NCBI GenBank assembly: GCA_000433135.1
Contig: HF991936.1
Coordinates: 1-7,848, forward strand
Reading direction: 5' to 3'
DNA: 7,848 nucleotides
Origin: Clostridium sp. CAG:921
GTDB taxonomy: Bacteria; Bacillota; Clostridia; TANB77; CAG-465
A program made the translations under genes and the position numbers. Positions within the stretch are counted from its first letter, which is position 1. Each line of letters opens with the position of its first letter. Below are positions 1 to 7,492 of this stretch, piece by piece. The notes below the pieces were generated by a model. The model saw only the letters and a program-made list of their open reading frames with translations, had not been told where the DNA came from and searched no databases.

Positions 1-81
1 TTGTGTTTTGAAATTTTATTTAATTATATAGTTATGCTTGCTAAATGAATGAAAATGTTGTATTCTATAATAGGTGATTAT

Positions 82-1053
82 ATGAAATTAGAAGATTTAG
101 AAAACTATAGAGATGAAAATGGATTTATAGATATGGATCTAGCAATAAATGAAAACAAACTTGAAATTGGAAATGAGCTTAGAGGATCACAAAATAGAGA
201 TAAGTTTTGGGTTTTTTTAGATGATACAGAGGTGCTTGTAAGAAGTGAAAATTTAGATGAATGTGCTAAGGATTATACTATATATGCTGAACTTTTAGTT
301 GAAGAACTAGCAAAACAAGTTGGCATTGATTGTGCACATTATGATGCTATGAAATATAATGGAAAATCAGGTGTAATTTCTAAAAACGTACTTGATAAAA
401 AAAAGGACGAAGGTATGTTTGATATTAGATCTATTTCAAGTAAAAAATTGGTTCCAAATGATTTAGTTGACATTGTTGATATATTTAGTGCTATTGAAAA
501 TTTAGCTAAAACTGAAGATATATCAAAAGATTTGGCAAAAAAAGCATATTTCGATGTTGCAAAGATTGCTATTTTTGATACATTTACTATGTCTAATGAT
601 AGGCATTCTGAGAATATAGCAATTATTTTTGGCAAAGATCAAAAAAATGGAGAGCCAATATTTAAGGTTGCACCTATATTTGATAATGAATGTTCATTAA
701 TGCTAGATCTTCCAGAAGAGGAGATAGATGAAATATCTAATGGAAAAATCGACTTAAAGAATATGGTAGATTTGCAAGAACAAATGATAACAGCTCCAGA
801 AGAAGTAAAATGTGGTGATGAGGACTGGAAGGAAATGTTGTATTACCTTACTGATGATTCCGAAGAATTAGAAGAATTTTCAGAAAGGTGTTACAATGAC
901 CTAAGTATTGAAGATGCAATAACGAGTGTAGAAGGTAGGATTAATACTAATTTACCAGATAAATTAAAAGATTTTGTTACTAAAGCATTTAATACAAGAA
1001 AGCGTAGTATTGGAAAATCTTTAATGCTTGATGACATGGAGGTTGAAAGATGA
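82..1053 (+). CDS. HipA-like serine/threonine kinase (HipA C-terminal domain, lacking the N-subdomain)
   Basis: Predicted protein kinase of the HipA family, 323 aa; HipA kinases phosphorylate targets such as aminoacyl-tRNA synthetases, but the target here is unknown. The clearest signature is the catalytic loop FDTFTMSNDRHSEN, with Asp173 as likely catalytic base and Asn178 as metal ligand. It is followed by APIFDNE, whose Asp201 matches the second metal-binding Asp of HipA. Near the N-terminus GSQNRDKFWV (Gly35-Ser36, Lys41) looks like the nucleotide-binding loop and lysine. Canonical HipA is about 440 aa and begins with a subdomain of about 100 aa; that part is absent here and appears to be encoded by the small genes downstream. 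The start at 82 is chosen because GGTGAT (73-78) lies about 4 nt upstream; an in-frame ATG at 49 has no Shine-Dalgarno site. The stop overlaps the next start (ATGA), indicating an operon. Family confidence is good; function as a toxin is inference. Confidence 0.8.
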   Translation: MKLEDLENYRDENGFIDMDLAINENKLEIGNELRGSQNRDKFWVFLDDTEVLVRSENLDECAKDYTIYAELLVEELAKQVGIDCAHYDAMKYNGKSGVISKNVLDKKKDEGMFDIRSISSKKLVPNDLVDIVDIFSAIENLAKTEDISKDLAKKAYFDVAKIAIFDTFTMSNDRHSENIAIIFGKDQKNGEPIFKVAPIFDNECSLMLDLPEEEIDEISNGKIDLKNMVDLQEQMITAPEEVKCGDEDWKEMLYYLTDDSEELEEFSERCYNDLSIEDAITSVEGRINTNLPDKLKDFVTKAFNTRKRSIGKSLMLDDMEVER

Positions 1054-1367
1054 AAATAAAAATATTTTGGAAAGATATTAATATAATAAATGTTATAAGA
1101 AAGAATAATGTTTATATATCTAGTTTAGATTATGAAAATTTTATAAAAGCTAATAAACTTGGCATGCCAATTTCTCTATTTTTTAATTATGAAATGATAT
1201 CAACTGAATTACCAACATTTATAAAAGATAGGCTACCAACTCCTAAGATTATATCAAATCAAATTAATGAAAACAAGGTAAGTAGTGATATTTCAATAAT
1301 AGACTATATTAATAAAACAAGATGTAAATGTGTTACAGATAAAATTGAAATATTGCTTGAAAATTAA
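1050..1367 (+). CDS. Small HipA N-subdomain-like (HipS-like) protein, translationally coupled to the kinase
   Basis: A 105-aa protein whose ATG overlaps the kinase TGA, with GGAGG at 1038-1042 seven nt upstream, so translation is probably coupled. It resembles the HipA N-terminal 'couple' subdomain: a beta-strand start with FWKD (residues 6-9), a Pro-Ile-Ser block (about residues 40-42), then TELPTFIKDRLP, comparable to the 'lP.fF..rLP' end of HipA_N. The C-terminal CKCVTDKIEI matches CRYITDKFSI of the 88-aa protein two genes along, so the two are paralogs. Relative to that paralog it has about 20 extra residues before the final block and has lost the EIGKV turn (NIINVI here), so it is the more divergent copy. 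No signal peptide or membrane segment is seen. In HipBST systems the detached N-subdomain (HipS) binds and restrains the kinase; the same role is inferred here, not shown. Confidence 0.65.
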   Translation: MKIKIFWKDINIINVIRKNNVYISSLDYENFIKANKLGMPISLFFNYEMISTELPTFIKDRLPTPKIISNQINENKVSSDISIIDYINKTRCKCVTDKIEILLEN

Positions 1368-1373
1368 AAAAAG

Positions 1374-1402
1374 TTGACATAATTTGAAAAATATAGTATA
1401 AT
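1374..1402 (+). promoter_or_regulatory. Perfect-consensus sigma-A promoter for the 88-aa gene
   Basis: TTGACA (1374-1379), a 17-bp spacer, then TATAAT (1397-1402): both hexamers and the spacing match consensus. It begins seven nt after the stop codon of the 105-aa gene, and the predicted transcript start is near 1409. It would drive the 88-aa gene independently of the kinase operon, with a leader of about 45 nt containing AGGAGA. Confidence 0.85.
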
Positions 1403-1454
1403 CGATAAGGTAAAATTTGAGTTTGACTTTTTTAATAAAAAGGAGACATGGCAT

Positions 1455-1721
1455 ATGAAGAGTAAATTAAAGTATGTGTTATATTGGAAAGATACTGAAA
1501 TTGGAAAAGTATTTGAAAATGAATCAGGCAAATATAAATACTTTCCTGATTGCAGTAAAATGCAAGAAATTGGTGAGATTCCAATTTCCATAGTTGGAGT
1601 TCCGCAGTTTACCTGGGGTGAATTACCGTATTTTTTTAGTCAACGGTTGGAAAAGGATCCCGAATGCAAGAATGAATGTAGGTATATAACGGATAAGTTT
1701 AGTATTAGAAAAGTAAGCTAA
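1455..1721 (+). CDS. HipA N-subdomain-like (HipS-like) protein, second paralog
   Basis: An 88-aa protein resembling the HipA N-terminal subdomain. It has LYWKDTEIGKVFENESGKYKY at residues 9-29 (the 'ydg..vG.l......f.Y' strands), then IPISI and WGELPYFFSQRLEKDPE (the 'lP.fF.nrLPEg' segment), ending CRYITDKFSI. It is closer to canonical HipA_N than its 105-aa paralog upstream, sharing with it the WKD, PIS, ELP..F..RL and C(x)3TDK(x)2I anchors. The start is set by AGGAG at 1441-1445 with a 9-nt spacer; an out-of-frame ATG at 1448 is too close and reads only five codons. It has its own consensus promoter and is followed directly by a terminator, so it can be made in excess over the kinase, as expected for an antitoxin. 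That role is inference from HipBST, where HipS neutralises HipT. Confidence 0.7.
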   Translation: MKSKLKYVLYWKDTEIGKVFENESGKYKYFPDCSKMQEIGEIPISIVGVPQFTWGELPYFFSQRLEKDPECKNECRYITDKFSIRKVS

Positions 1722-1732
1722 TTTATTCTTAT

Positions 1733-1769
1733 AAAAAAGATGCTCTTGTAATTTTGAGCATCTTTTTTT
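1733..1769 (+). terminator. Intrinsic terminator ending the Hip-like cassette
   Basis: The stem GATGCTC/GAGCATC (1739-1745 with 1756-1762) is extended by six A against seven T, has a 10-nt loop, and is followed by the T run 1763-1769. It lies 12 nt after the 88-aa stop codon. The flanking A run at 1733-1738 means it could also act on the other strand. Confidence 0.9.
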
Positions 1770-1833
1770 GCAATATATATTATAACATAAAAGCAATATG
1801 TAAAATGTTTTTATTAATCTTTTAAATTAATAG

Positions 1834-1862
1834 TTTATTTTTAATAGTTTTTATGCTATAAT
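1834..1862 (+). promoter_or_regulatory. rnpB promoter, extended -10 type
   Basis: TATAAT at 1857-1862 is preceded immediately by TGC (extended -10 'TGN'). It lies eight nt before the predicted 5' end of RNase P RNA. The -35 candidate TTTATT (1834-1839, spacer 17) is weak, which the extended -10 would compensate for. Confidence 0.75.
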
Positions 1863-1870
1863 TATATTTA

Positions 1871-2203
1871 GTGGTAATCCAAATAGTCGCTTGCTATTTA
1901 GCAAGAGGAAAGTCCGGACACCGTAGGGCAATAGTGCTAGATAACGTCTAGTAAGAGTAATCTTAAGGAAAGTGCAACAGAAAATAACCGCCTAGTTTGT
2001 AGGTAAGGGTGAAAACGTGAGGTAAGAGCTCACGAACACTTATGGTGACATATGTGTGGTGTAAACCCCACTTGGTGCAACATCAAAATAGAAAGGATAA
2101 GGCTGCCCGTCGTCTTTCGTGGTTGATGGCTTGAGGCATATAGTGATATATGTTCTAGATAAATGACTATATTTAAAACAGAATCCGGCTTATGAATTGC
2201 CAC
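1871..2203 (+). ncRNA. rnpB: RNase P RNA (catalytic RNA), type A-like
   Basis: Catalytic RNA subunit of RNase P, which removes the 5' leader of precursor tRNAs. Family-diagnostic segments are GAGGAAAGTCCGGACA (1905-1920), ACAGAAAATAACCGCC (1977-1992), AGGTAAGGGTGAAAACGTGA (2001-2020) followed by GGTAAGAGCTCACG, and the 3' P4 strand ACAGAATCCGGCTTA (2178-2192). Ends are set by the closing P1 helix, GTGGTAAT (1871-1878) with ATTGCCAC (2196-2203). P2 is ATAGTC near 1883-1888 with GACTAT at 2165-2170. The overall order follows type A RNA, as in Clostridia, rather than the Bacillus type B; the subtype is judged by eye. The length of about 333 nt is slightly short for type A. It has its own promoter and terminator. 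The end coordinates may differ by a few nt from the mature RNA. Confidence 0.95.
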
Positions 2204-2219
2204 TTTAATGTGTTAATTA

Positions 2220-2248
2220 ACGAAAGTTTTTTTACTTTCGTATTTTTT
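2220..2248 (+). terminator. Intrinsic terminator of rnpB
   Basis: The stem CGAAAGT (2221-2227) pairs with ACTTTCG (2234-2240) around a six-T loop; A2220 and T2241 extend it by one pair. A run of six T follows (2243-2248). It begins 17 nt after the rnpB P1 helix and lies between rnpB and polC. Confidence 0.8.
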
Positions 2249-2293
2249 ATATTTTATTACTTTGGTTATAAACTAAATATTTTTTTATGTTTT

Positions 2294-2308
2294 GGAGGGT
2301 ATTTCTTG
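2294..2308 (+). promoter_or_regulatory. Shine-Dalgarno site that fixes the polC TTG start
   Basis: GGAGGG (2294-2299) stands six nt before TTG at 2306, followed by a lysine-rich start LNKKVKEVF. The upstream in-frame ATG at 2192 lies inside the 3' strand of RNase P RNA, has no ribosome site, and would add a 38-residue hydrophobic stretch read from the rnpB terminator. Confidence 0.9.
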
Positions 2309-5300
2309 AATAAAAAAGTGAAGGAAGTTTTCTTTAGCTTGGCTAATGAAGATAACAAATTTTGTGAAGCAAATGTATGTGAAGTTAAATTTTCAAAAAA
2401 ACTTAATGCTGTTATTGTGTCTGCAAGTAGTGAAGATAATATTTCTCTTTTTGATATCGAAAGATTTGAAAAAAGAGCATGCAAGGAGTATGATTTAAAT
2501 AGCTTTAAAGTAGAGTATAGATATAATGGTAAACCTTGCAATATTAATGAAAAAAGTATAAGAGATATAATAATGTTAATTAATCAAAAGTATGATTATA
2601 CTAAAAGGATTTTTGAAAATTGTGTTATTAATATATCTGATGAAGAGCAAAAAATAGAAATAATTTTAAAAAAAGAATATTCTGGTTTTTTAGCTATAAA
2701 AAAGATTGATGAGTATATAAAAAAATGTGTAAGCATTGAATATGGTTTAAATTATAATATTATTATAAAAGACGACCCTTCACTTTTTAAAACTATGGAA
2801 GATGATGAGAAAATTTCATATGTAAGACTTTCTGATCTTAATAATATGCAGTCTCTTGCAGATTCTATTCCAAGTACTAATGTGTTTGGTGAAAGTTCAA
2901 AAAGTAACGAAAATTTAAGTAAGACTTCCTTTAAAAGTGAAAAAAAAGAATTTACTCCAAGAGCAAAATTAACCGAAGAGGAAAAAGAAGAAAGAAAACT
3001 TGCAACACTACCACAACCTGAAAATGTTATTTATGGAATTGAGATAAAGGTACCTGATAGAGTAAAAGTAATAGATATAAATGATACAATGGATAGAGTG
3101 TGTTTTAATGGCGAAATATTTAAAAGAGAAGATAGAGAACTAAAAAGTGGTAAGATACTTGTTTCTATTGATGTTACTGATTATACTAGCACTCTTTCTT
3201 GTAAGATTTTTTTGGATAAACAAAAATTTGATGAAGTAAGTCCAAAATTAAAAACTGGAAAATTTGTTCTTGTACAAGGAAGACCACAAGTAAGTTCATA
3301 TTCAAACGAACTTGAAATTATGGTAAATAACATAAATGTTGGTGAAAAATTAACAAAAGATGTAAGGCAAGATAATATGGAAGAAAAAAGAGTAGAACTT
3401 CATCTTCATACTCAAATGAGTGCTATGGACGCTGTTAGTTCAATGTCTGATATATTAGATCAGGCAATAAAATGGGGACATAGTGCAATTGCTGTTACAG
3501 ATCATGGAGTTGCTCAAGCTTTTCCAGATGCTATACATTATATAACAGGAAAATTTGAAAAATTAGTAAAAAAAGAAAAAGGTTATCCAACAACTCAGGA
3601 AATCATTGATGCTGCGCCAATTAAAGTAATATATGGTTGTGAAGGATATCTTGTACAGGACATTGAACCAGATTTTGAAGTGCCAGATACATATTGTGTA
3701 TTTGACCTTGAGACAACTGGATTTAATCCAAAGATTGAGAAGATAACAGAAATAGCTGTATGTAAAGTAAGAAATGGAGAAATAATAGATGAATTTACAA
3801 CATTTGTAAATCCAGAGAAAAATATACCAAAGCAAGTACAAGAGTTAACTCATATAACTGATGACATGGTAAAAGATGCGCCAAAACTATCTGAGGTTTT
3901 ACCTAAATTTTTGGAGTTTACGAAAGGTTGTACGCTTGTTGCGCATAATGCAAGTTTTGACGTTGGCTTTATAAATCACTATGCAAAAGAATATCATTTA
4001 GAATTTTCACCTAGTGTTATTGATACACTTACTATATCGCGAGAGCTTTATACAAGTGTCGAAAATCATAAATTAGGTACTCTTGCTGAATTTTTAGGAA
4101 TTAGCTTAGAAGGTGCACATAGAGCAATAAATGATACAAGAGCTACAGTAAAAGTATTTTTAAGAATGTTAGAAGATGCAAAGAAAAAAGGAATAAATGA
4201 AAAAGCCTATGTTTATACTGCAATAGAAGAAGAAACTAAGAAACTACCATATTATCATATAATAATATTGGTAAAAAATTACGTTGGATTAAAAAATTTA
4301 TATAGATTAATTTCGTATTCTCATGTAAAATATTTTAATAAAAGACCTAGAATACCAAGATCTCTTCTAAATAGATATAAAGAAGGTTTAATAATTGGTT
4401 CAGCATGTGAAAGAGGCGAGTTATTCCAATCAATTTACCAGAAAAAAGATGAAAGTATTATTGAAAGTATCGCTAATTATTATGATTATTTAGAGATACA
4501 GCCTCTTGGAAATAATCAATTTTATTTAGATCAGGGACTGTTAAATTCGAAGCAAGATTTAATAGATATAAATAAAAAAATTGTTGAGCTTGGTGATAAA
4601 ATTAATAAACCAGTTGTTGGAACTTGTGATGTTCACTTCTTAAATCCAGAAGATGAAATTTATAGAAGAATTATAATGGCAGGACAAGGTTTCTCTGATG
4701 CAGATAAGCAGGCACCTTTGTACCTTAGGACAACTGAAGAAATGTTAAAAGAATTTGAGTACTTAGATAAAGATAAGGCATATGAGATTGTTGTTACTAA
4801 TACGAATAAGATTTCTGATATGTGTGATAGAATAAGCCCAATATCTGATGAAAAATGTCCGCCACATATTGATGGTTGTGAAGATGATATAAGAAATATA
4901 GCTATGGAAAAGGCATATAAACTATATGGCGATCCTTTACCTGAAATAGTAAGAGACAGGCTTGAAAAAGAGTTAAATTCAATAATATCAAATGGATATT
5001 CAGTTATGTATATTATAGCACAAAGATTGGTTTGGAAATCAAATGAAGATGGATATTTGGTTGGCTCTAGAGGCTCTGTTGGTTCTTCGCTTGCTGCATA
5101 TATGACAGGAATAACAGAAGTTAATTCTCTTAAGGCCCACTATAGGTGCGCAAAATGTAAGTATTCGGATTTTACTGATTATGGGGTAAAAAATGGTTTT
5201 GACTTGCCAGATAAGTACTGTCCAAATTGCGGTGAAAAACTTGAAAAAGATGGTATGGATATTCCGTTTGAAACTTTTCTTGGATTTAATGGTGATAAGG

Positions 5301-6751
5301 AACCAGATATTGATCTTAATTTTTCAGGTGAATACCAGGCTAAAGCTCATAGATATACAGAAGTAATATTTGGTAAAGGTACGACGTTTAAGGCAGGAAC
5401 GATTGGTACTGTTGCTGATAAAACAGCATATGGATTTGTATTAAAGTATTTAGAAGAAAGAAATAAAAAAATGCCATCTGCAGAAATAAACAGAATTGCA
5501 CAAGGCTGTACTGGTATTAAAAGAACAACTGGGCAACATCCAGGAGGAATTATAGTTGTTCCAAAAGGTAGAGAAATATATGAATTTTGTCCTGTACAAC
5601 ATCCAGCAGATGATCCATATTCTGATATTGTAACAACCCATTTTGATTACCACTCAATAGATAAAAATCTACTAAAATTGGATATACTTGGCCATGATGA
5701 TCCAACAGTTATAAGGATGTTACAAGATATAACTGGAATAGAACCAAAACAAATACCTCTTGATGATAAAGAGACAATGTCTATATTTTGTTCTACTAAA
5801 GCACTTGGAGTAACTTCTGAACAAATTAATTCAGAAGTTGGAACTTTTGGAATTCCAGAGTTTGGAACTAAATTTGTTAGAGGAATGCTTGTAGATACCA
5901 AACCAACGACTTTTGAAGAATTAATTCGTATATCAGGTCTTTCACATGGAACTGATGTGTGGTTAAATAATGCTCAAAGCCTTATAGAAGCAGGTACAGT
6001 TACATTAAGTGAAGCTATTTGTACAAGAGATGATATTATGATTTATCTTATTGATAAAGGGCTTCCTCCAAATTCTGCTTTTAAGATAATGGAGACTGTT
6101 CGTAAAGGAAAGGCTTTAAAAGATCCTGCAAAATGGGCTGAATTTAAGGCACTAATGAAAGAACATGATGTGCCAGATTGGTATATTGAATCTTGCGAAA
6201 AGATAAAATATATGTTCCCAAAAGCTCATGCTGCAGCTTATGTTACGATGGCTTTTAGAATTGCATGGTTTAAAGTTCATATTAAAGAGGCATATTATGC
6301 AGCGTTCTTATCAATAAGGGCAGATGAATTTGATAGTGATTCAATGCTTTATGGAAAAGAAAAGGTAAAAGAAAAAATGAGAGAAATTGATGCTCAGGGA
6401 AATTCAGCATCTCAAAAAGATAAAAATATGTACCCAATACTTGAAATTGTTCTTGAGATGAATGAAAGAGGCGTGGAGTTTCTACCTGTTGATATATATA
6501 AGTCTGATGTAAAGAAATTTTTAGTAGAAGGCGATAAAATTAGACCGCCACTTTCGAAACTTACTGGATTTGGTGAAGTTGATGCTGGAAAATTAGTTGA
6601 AGCAAGAAAAGATGGTAAGTTTACATCAATTGATCAAATGATTACAAAGTCAAAGATTGGAAAGGTAGCAGTAGAAACATTGCAAGCTGCTGGTTGCCTT
6701 GATGGTATGCCAAGATCAGAGCAAATGGATATGTTTGATTTAATGGGATAA
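2306..6751 (+). CDS. polC: DNA polymerase III alpha subunit, PolC type (with 3'-5' exonuclease)
   Basis: Replicative DNA polymerase of low-GC Gram-positives, which copies the chromosome at the fork with its own proofreading. It is 1481 aa, within a little of the usual 1430-1450. Domains in order: N-terminal region (1 to about 260); OB fold (about 262-345, from VCFNGEIF); PHP domain opening at HLHT (366-369) with AVTDHGV; inserted DEDDh exonuclease with FDLETT (Asp467, Glu469), HNASFD (Asp552), His605 and Asp610; the rest of PHP; then the polymerase core. In the core, GSRGSVGSS (920-928) is the nucleotide-binding part, four cysteines (948, 951, 972, 975) form a zinc site, and PDIDLNFSG supplies catalytic Asp1001 and Asp1003, with Asp1126 in LKLDILGHDDPT as the likely third. 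All expected residues are present, so it should be active. The start is TTG at 2306 (GGAGG at 2294). It stands alone between rnpB and a terminator, with no clear promoter between the rnpB terminator and the start. Confidence 0.97.
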   Translation: MNKKVKEVFFSLANEDNKFCEANVCEVKFSKKLNAVIVSASSEDNISLFDIERFEKRACKEYDLNSFKVEYRYNGKPCNINEKSIRDIIMLINQKYDYTKRIFENCVINISDEEQKIEIILKKEYSGFLAIKKIDEYIKKCVSIEYGLNYNIIIKDDPSLFKTMEDDEKISYVRLSDLNNMQSLADSIPSTNVFGESSKSNENLSKTSFKSEKKEFTPRAKLTEEEKEERKLATLPQPENVIYGIEIKVPDRVKVIDINDTMDRVCFNGEIFKREDRELKSGKILVSIDVTDYTSTLSCKIFLDKQKFDEVSPKLKTGKFVLVQGRPQVSSYSNELEIMVNNINVGEKLTKDVRQDNMEEKRVELHLHTQMSAMDAVSSMSDILDQAIKWGHSAIAVTDHGVAQAFPDAIHYITGKFEKLVKKEKGYPTTQEIIDAAPIKVIYGCEGYLVQDIEPDFEVPDTYCVFDLETTGFNPKIEKITEIAVCKVRNGEIIDEFTTFVNPEKNIPKQVQELTHITDDMVKDAPKLSEVLPKFLEFTKGCTLVAHNASFDVGFINHYAKEYHLEFSPSVIDTLTISRELYTSVENHKLGTLAEFLGISLEGAHRAINDTRATVKVFLRMLEDAKKKGINEKAYVYTAIEEETKKLPYYHIIILVKNYVGLKNLYRLISYSHVKYFNKRPRIPRSLLNRYKEGLIIGSACERGELFQSIYQKKDESIIESIANYYDYLEIQPLGNNQFYLDQGLLNSKQDLIDINKKIVELGDKINKPVVGTCDVHFLNPEDEIYRRIIMAGQGFSDADKQAPLYLRTTEEMLKEFEYLDKDKAYEIVVTNTNKISDMCDRISPISDEKCPPHIDGCEDDIRNIAMEKAYKLYGDPLPEIVRDRLEKELNSIISNGYSVMYIIAQRLVWKSNEDGYLVGSRGSVGSSLAAYMTGITEVNSLKAHYRCAKCKYSDFTDYGVKNGFDLPDKYCPNCGEKLEKDGMDIPFETFLGFNGDKEPDIDLNFSGEYQAKAHRYTEVIFGKGTTFKAGTIGTVADKTAYGFVLKYLEERNKKMPSAEINRIAQGCTGIKRTTGQHPGGIIVVPKGREIYEFCPVQHPADDPYSDIVTTHFDYHSIDKNLLKLDILGHDDPTVIRMLQDITGIEPKQIPLDDKETMSIFCSTKALGVTSEQINSEVGTFGIPEFGTKFVRGMLVDTKPTTFEELIRISGLSHGTDVWLNNAQSLIEAGTVTLSEAICTRDDIMIYLIDKGLPPNSAFKIMETVRKGKALKDPAKWAEFKALMKEHDVPDWYIESCEKIKYMFPKAHAAAYVTMAFRIAWFKVHIKEAYYAAFLSIRADEFDSDSMLYGKEKVKEKMREIDAQGNSASQKDKNMYPILEIVLEMNERGVEFLPVDIYKSDVKKFLVEGDKIRPPLSKLTGFGEVDAGKLVEARKDGKFTSIDQMITKSKIGKVAVETLQAAGCLDGMPRSEQMDMFDLMG

Positions 6752-6756
6752 TGAAT

Positions 6757-6801
6757 AAAAAAAGTAGAGAAAACAAATATATGAATTTTCTCTACTTTTT
6801 T
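6757..6801. terminator. Terminator shared by polC and the convergent HD gene
   Basis: GTAGAGAAAA (6764-6773) pairs with TTTTCTCTAC (6786-6795) across a 12-nt loop. It is flanked by seven A on the left and six T on the right, so it has a T run when read from either strand. It starts five nt after the polC stop and ends about 42 nt from the stop of the minus-strand HD gene. Confidence 0.88.
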
Positions 6802-6843
6802 AAAATTTTATTTATTATATTTTACATATTTTACGTACTACTA

Positions 6844-7461
6844 TTACAGATTTTCTTTTATCTCTGGAAATAAATTATATAAATTGTATCCAAGTAAACT
6901 ATCAAAATAATCTTTTAGCTTTACAGCTTGTTCGATGTGATAGCGTGTTTTAGCAAATACACCATGTCTTAATAATAAGTCAATCATTCTTTTATCAAGT
7001 GTATATACTTTTTGAGTACACATTAAATCACATAAATTAATTATTTTTTCGTAGAGTGTATATTCATTTCTGATATAGCTTTTTACGAAGTCATAATTAG
7101 GGTTAGATCTGTCAGTTTTATCTGAATTATTTGCTAAACAATCGATATCATTGTTCAAAAATGAATGTTTAATACATATCCCAGCATATTTTTCAGCATA
7201 TCCTAGTGATTTTAAGTAGTCATATCCCAAAATTGCATGAGAAAAAACATCATGTGAAGTATTGCTTTCATTTTCAAAACTTTTGCCAATATCATGTATG
7301 TAGCCTAAAGTTTTAGCAAAGTCTTCATCTAAATTTAGTGCACTGGCAAGTCTTCCAGCAGTATTTCCAACACAAACGCAATGATCTATCCATCTATCAC
7401 TATTTGTGAATGTTCTTTTTTTGTTAAGCAGTGTAAGCGCATCTTTGCTATTTAAGTTCAT
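6844..7461 (-). CDS. HD-domain (HDIG) metal-dependent phosphohydrolase
   Basis: A 205-aa cytoplasmic protein with a complete HD signature: His27 (WIDHC), His56-Asp57 in HDIGK, His75 (FSHAILGYDYL), His99 (IKHSF) and Asp145 (INLCDLMC). All metal-binding positions of the H...HD...H...H...D pattern are present, so a two-metal phosphohydrolase acting on a nucleotide or phosphoester is likely. The substrate cannot be read from sequence. The HD domain spans about residues 23-150; the tail to 205 is not recognised. ATG at 7461 is the only good in-frame start, because a stop lies a few codons upstream. It has no strong Shine-Dalgarno at usual distance: AGAAAGG is about 34 nt away, beyond an inverted repeat. 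A very short upstream frame ends on the ATG (see the short frame at 7458-7490). It lies 75 nt downstream of a second HD-type gene on the same strand with no terminator between them, so they may be cotranscribed. Confidence 0.82.
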   Translation of the reverse strand: MNLNSKDALTLLNKKRTFTNSDRWIDHCVCVGNTAGRLASALNLDEDFAKTLGYIHDIGKSFENESNTSHDVFSHAILGYDYLKSLGYAEKYAGICIKHSFLNNDIDCLANNSDKTDRSNPNYDFVKSYIRNEYTLYEKIINLCDLMCTQKVYTLDKRMIDLLLRHGVFAKTRYHIEQAVKLKDYFDSLLGYNLYNLFPEIKENL

Positions 7462-7490
7462 ATAATTACCAATTGATACATATATATCAA
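7458..7490 (-). other. Possible 10-codon upstream frame coupled to the HD gene
   Basis: On the minus strand AGAAAGG (7502-7496) lies five nt before TTG at 7490, which opens a frame of ten codons. It ends in a TGA that overlaps the HD gene ATG. This would give the HD gene a ribosome-loading site by coupling, replacing the missing local Shine-Dalgarno. It is only a small-frame observation and may be chance in AT-rich DNA. Confidence 0.25.
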
Positions 7491-7492
7491 TT
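7471..7492. repeat. Inverted repeat in the leader of the HD gene
   Basis: A perfect pair of 8-bp arms, AATTGATA and TATCAATT, surrounds six nt. It lies between the AGAAAGG and the ATG of the HD gene, so it could be an RNA hairpin that affects start access or an operator. No T run follows, so it is not a terminator. Confidence 0.5.

Noticed and set aside
1..71. Possible promoters for the kinase gene (TTGTGT at 1-6 with TATATA at 25-30; TATAAT at 66-71).
   Set aside because: The first pair is a weak match at the window edge. The second would start transcription on top of the Shine-Dalgarno site and has no -35 at normal spacing.
49..81. ATG at 49 as start of the kinase gene.
   Set aside because: No Shine-Dalgarno precedes it, whereas ATG 82 has GGTGAT close upstream; the added 11 residues have no family support.
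1364..1591. A 75-codon minus-strand frame.
   Set aside because: It lies opposite the consensus promoter and the 88-aa gene, and its composition is that of an antisense shadow.
1722..1870. Mobile element ends or CRISPR-like repeats in the intergenic stretches.
   Set aside because: Only a terminator, AT-rich spacer and the rnpB promoter are seen; no direct repeats or transposase remnants were found by eye anywhere in the window.
3563..3841. Minus-strand frames within polC (also 2266-2541, 5450-5653, 5647-5901).
   Set aside because: They are antisense to conserved PolC domains, rich in aromatic or low-complexity residues, and have no start-site support.
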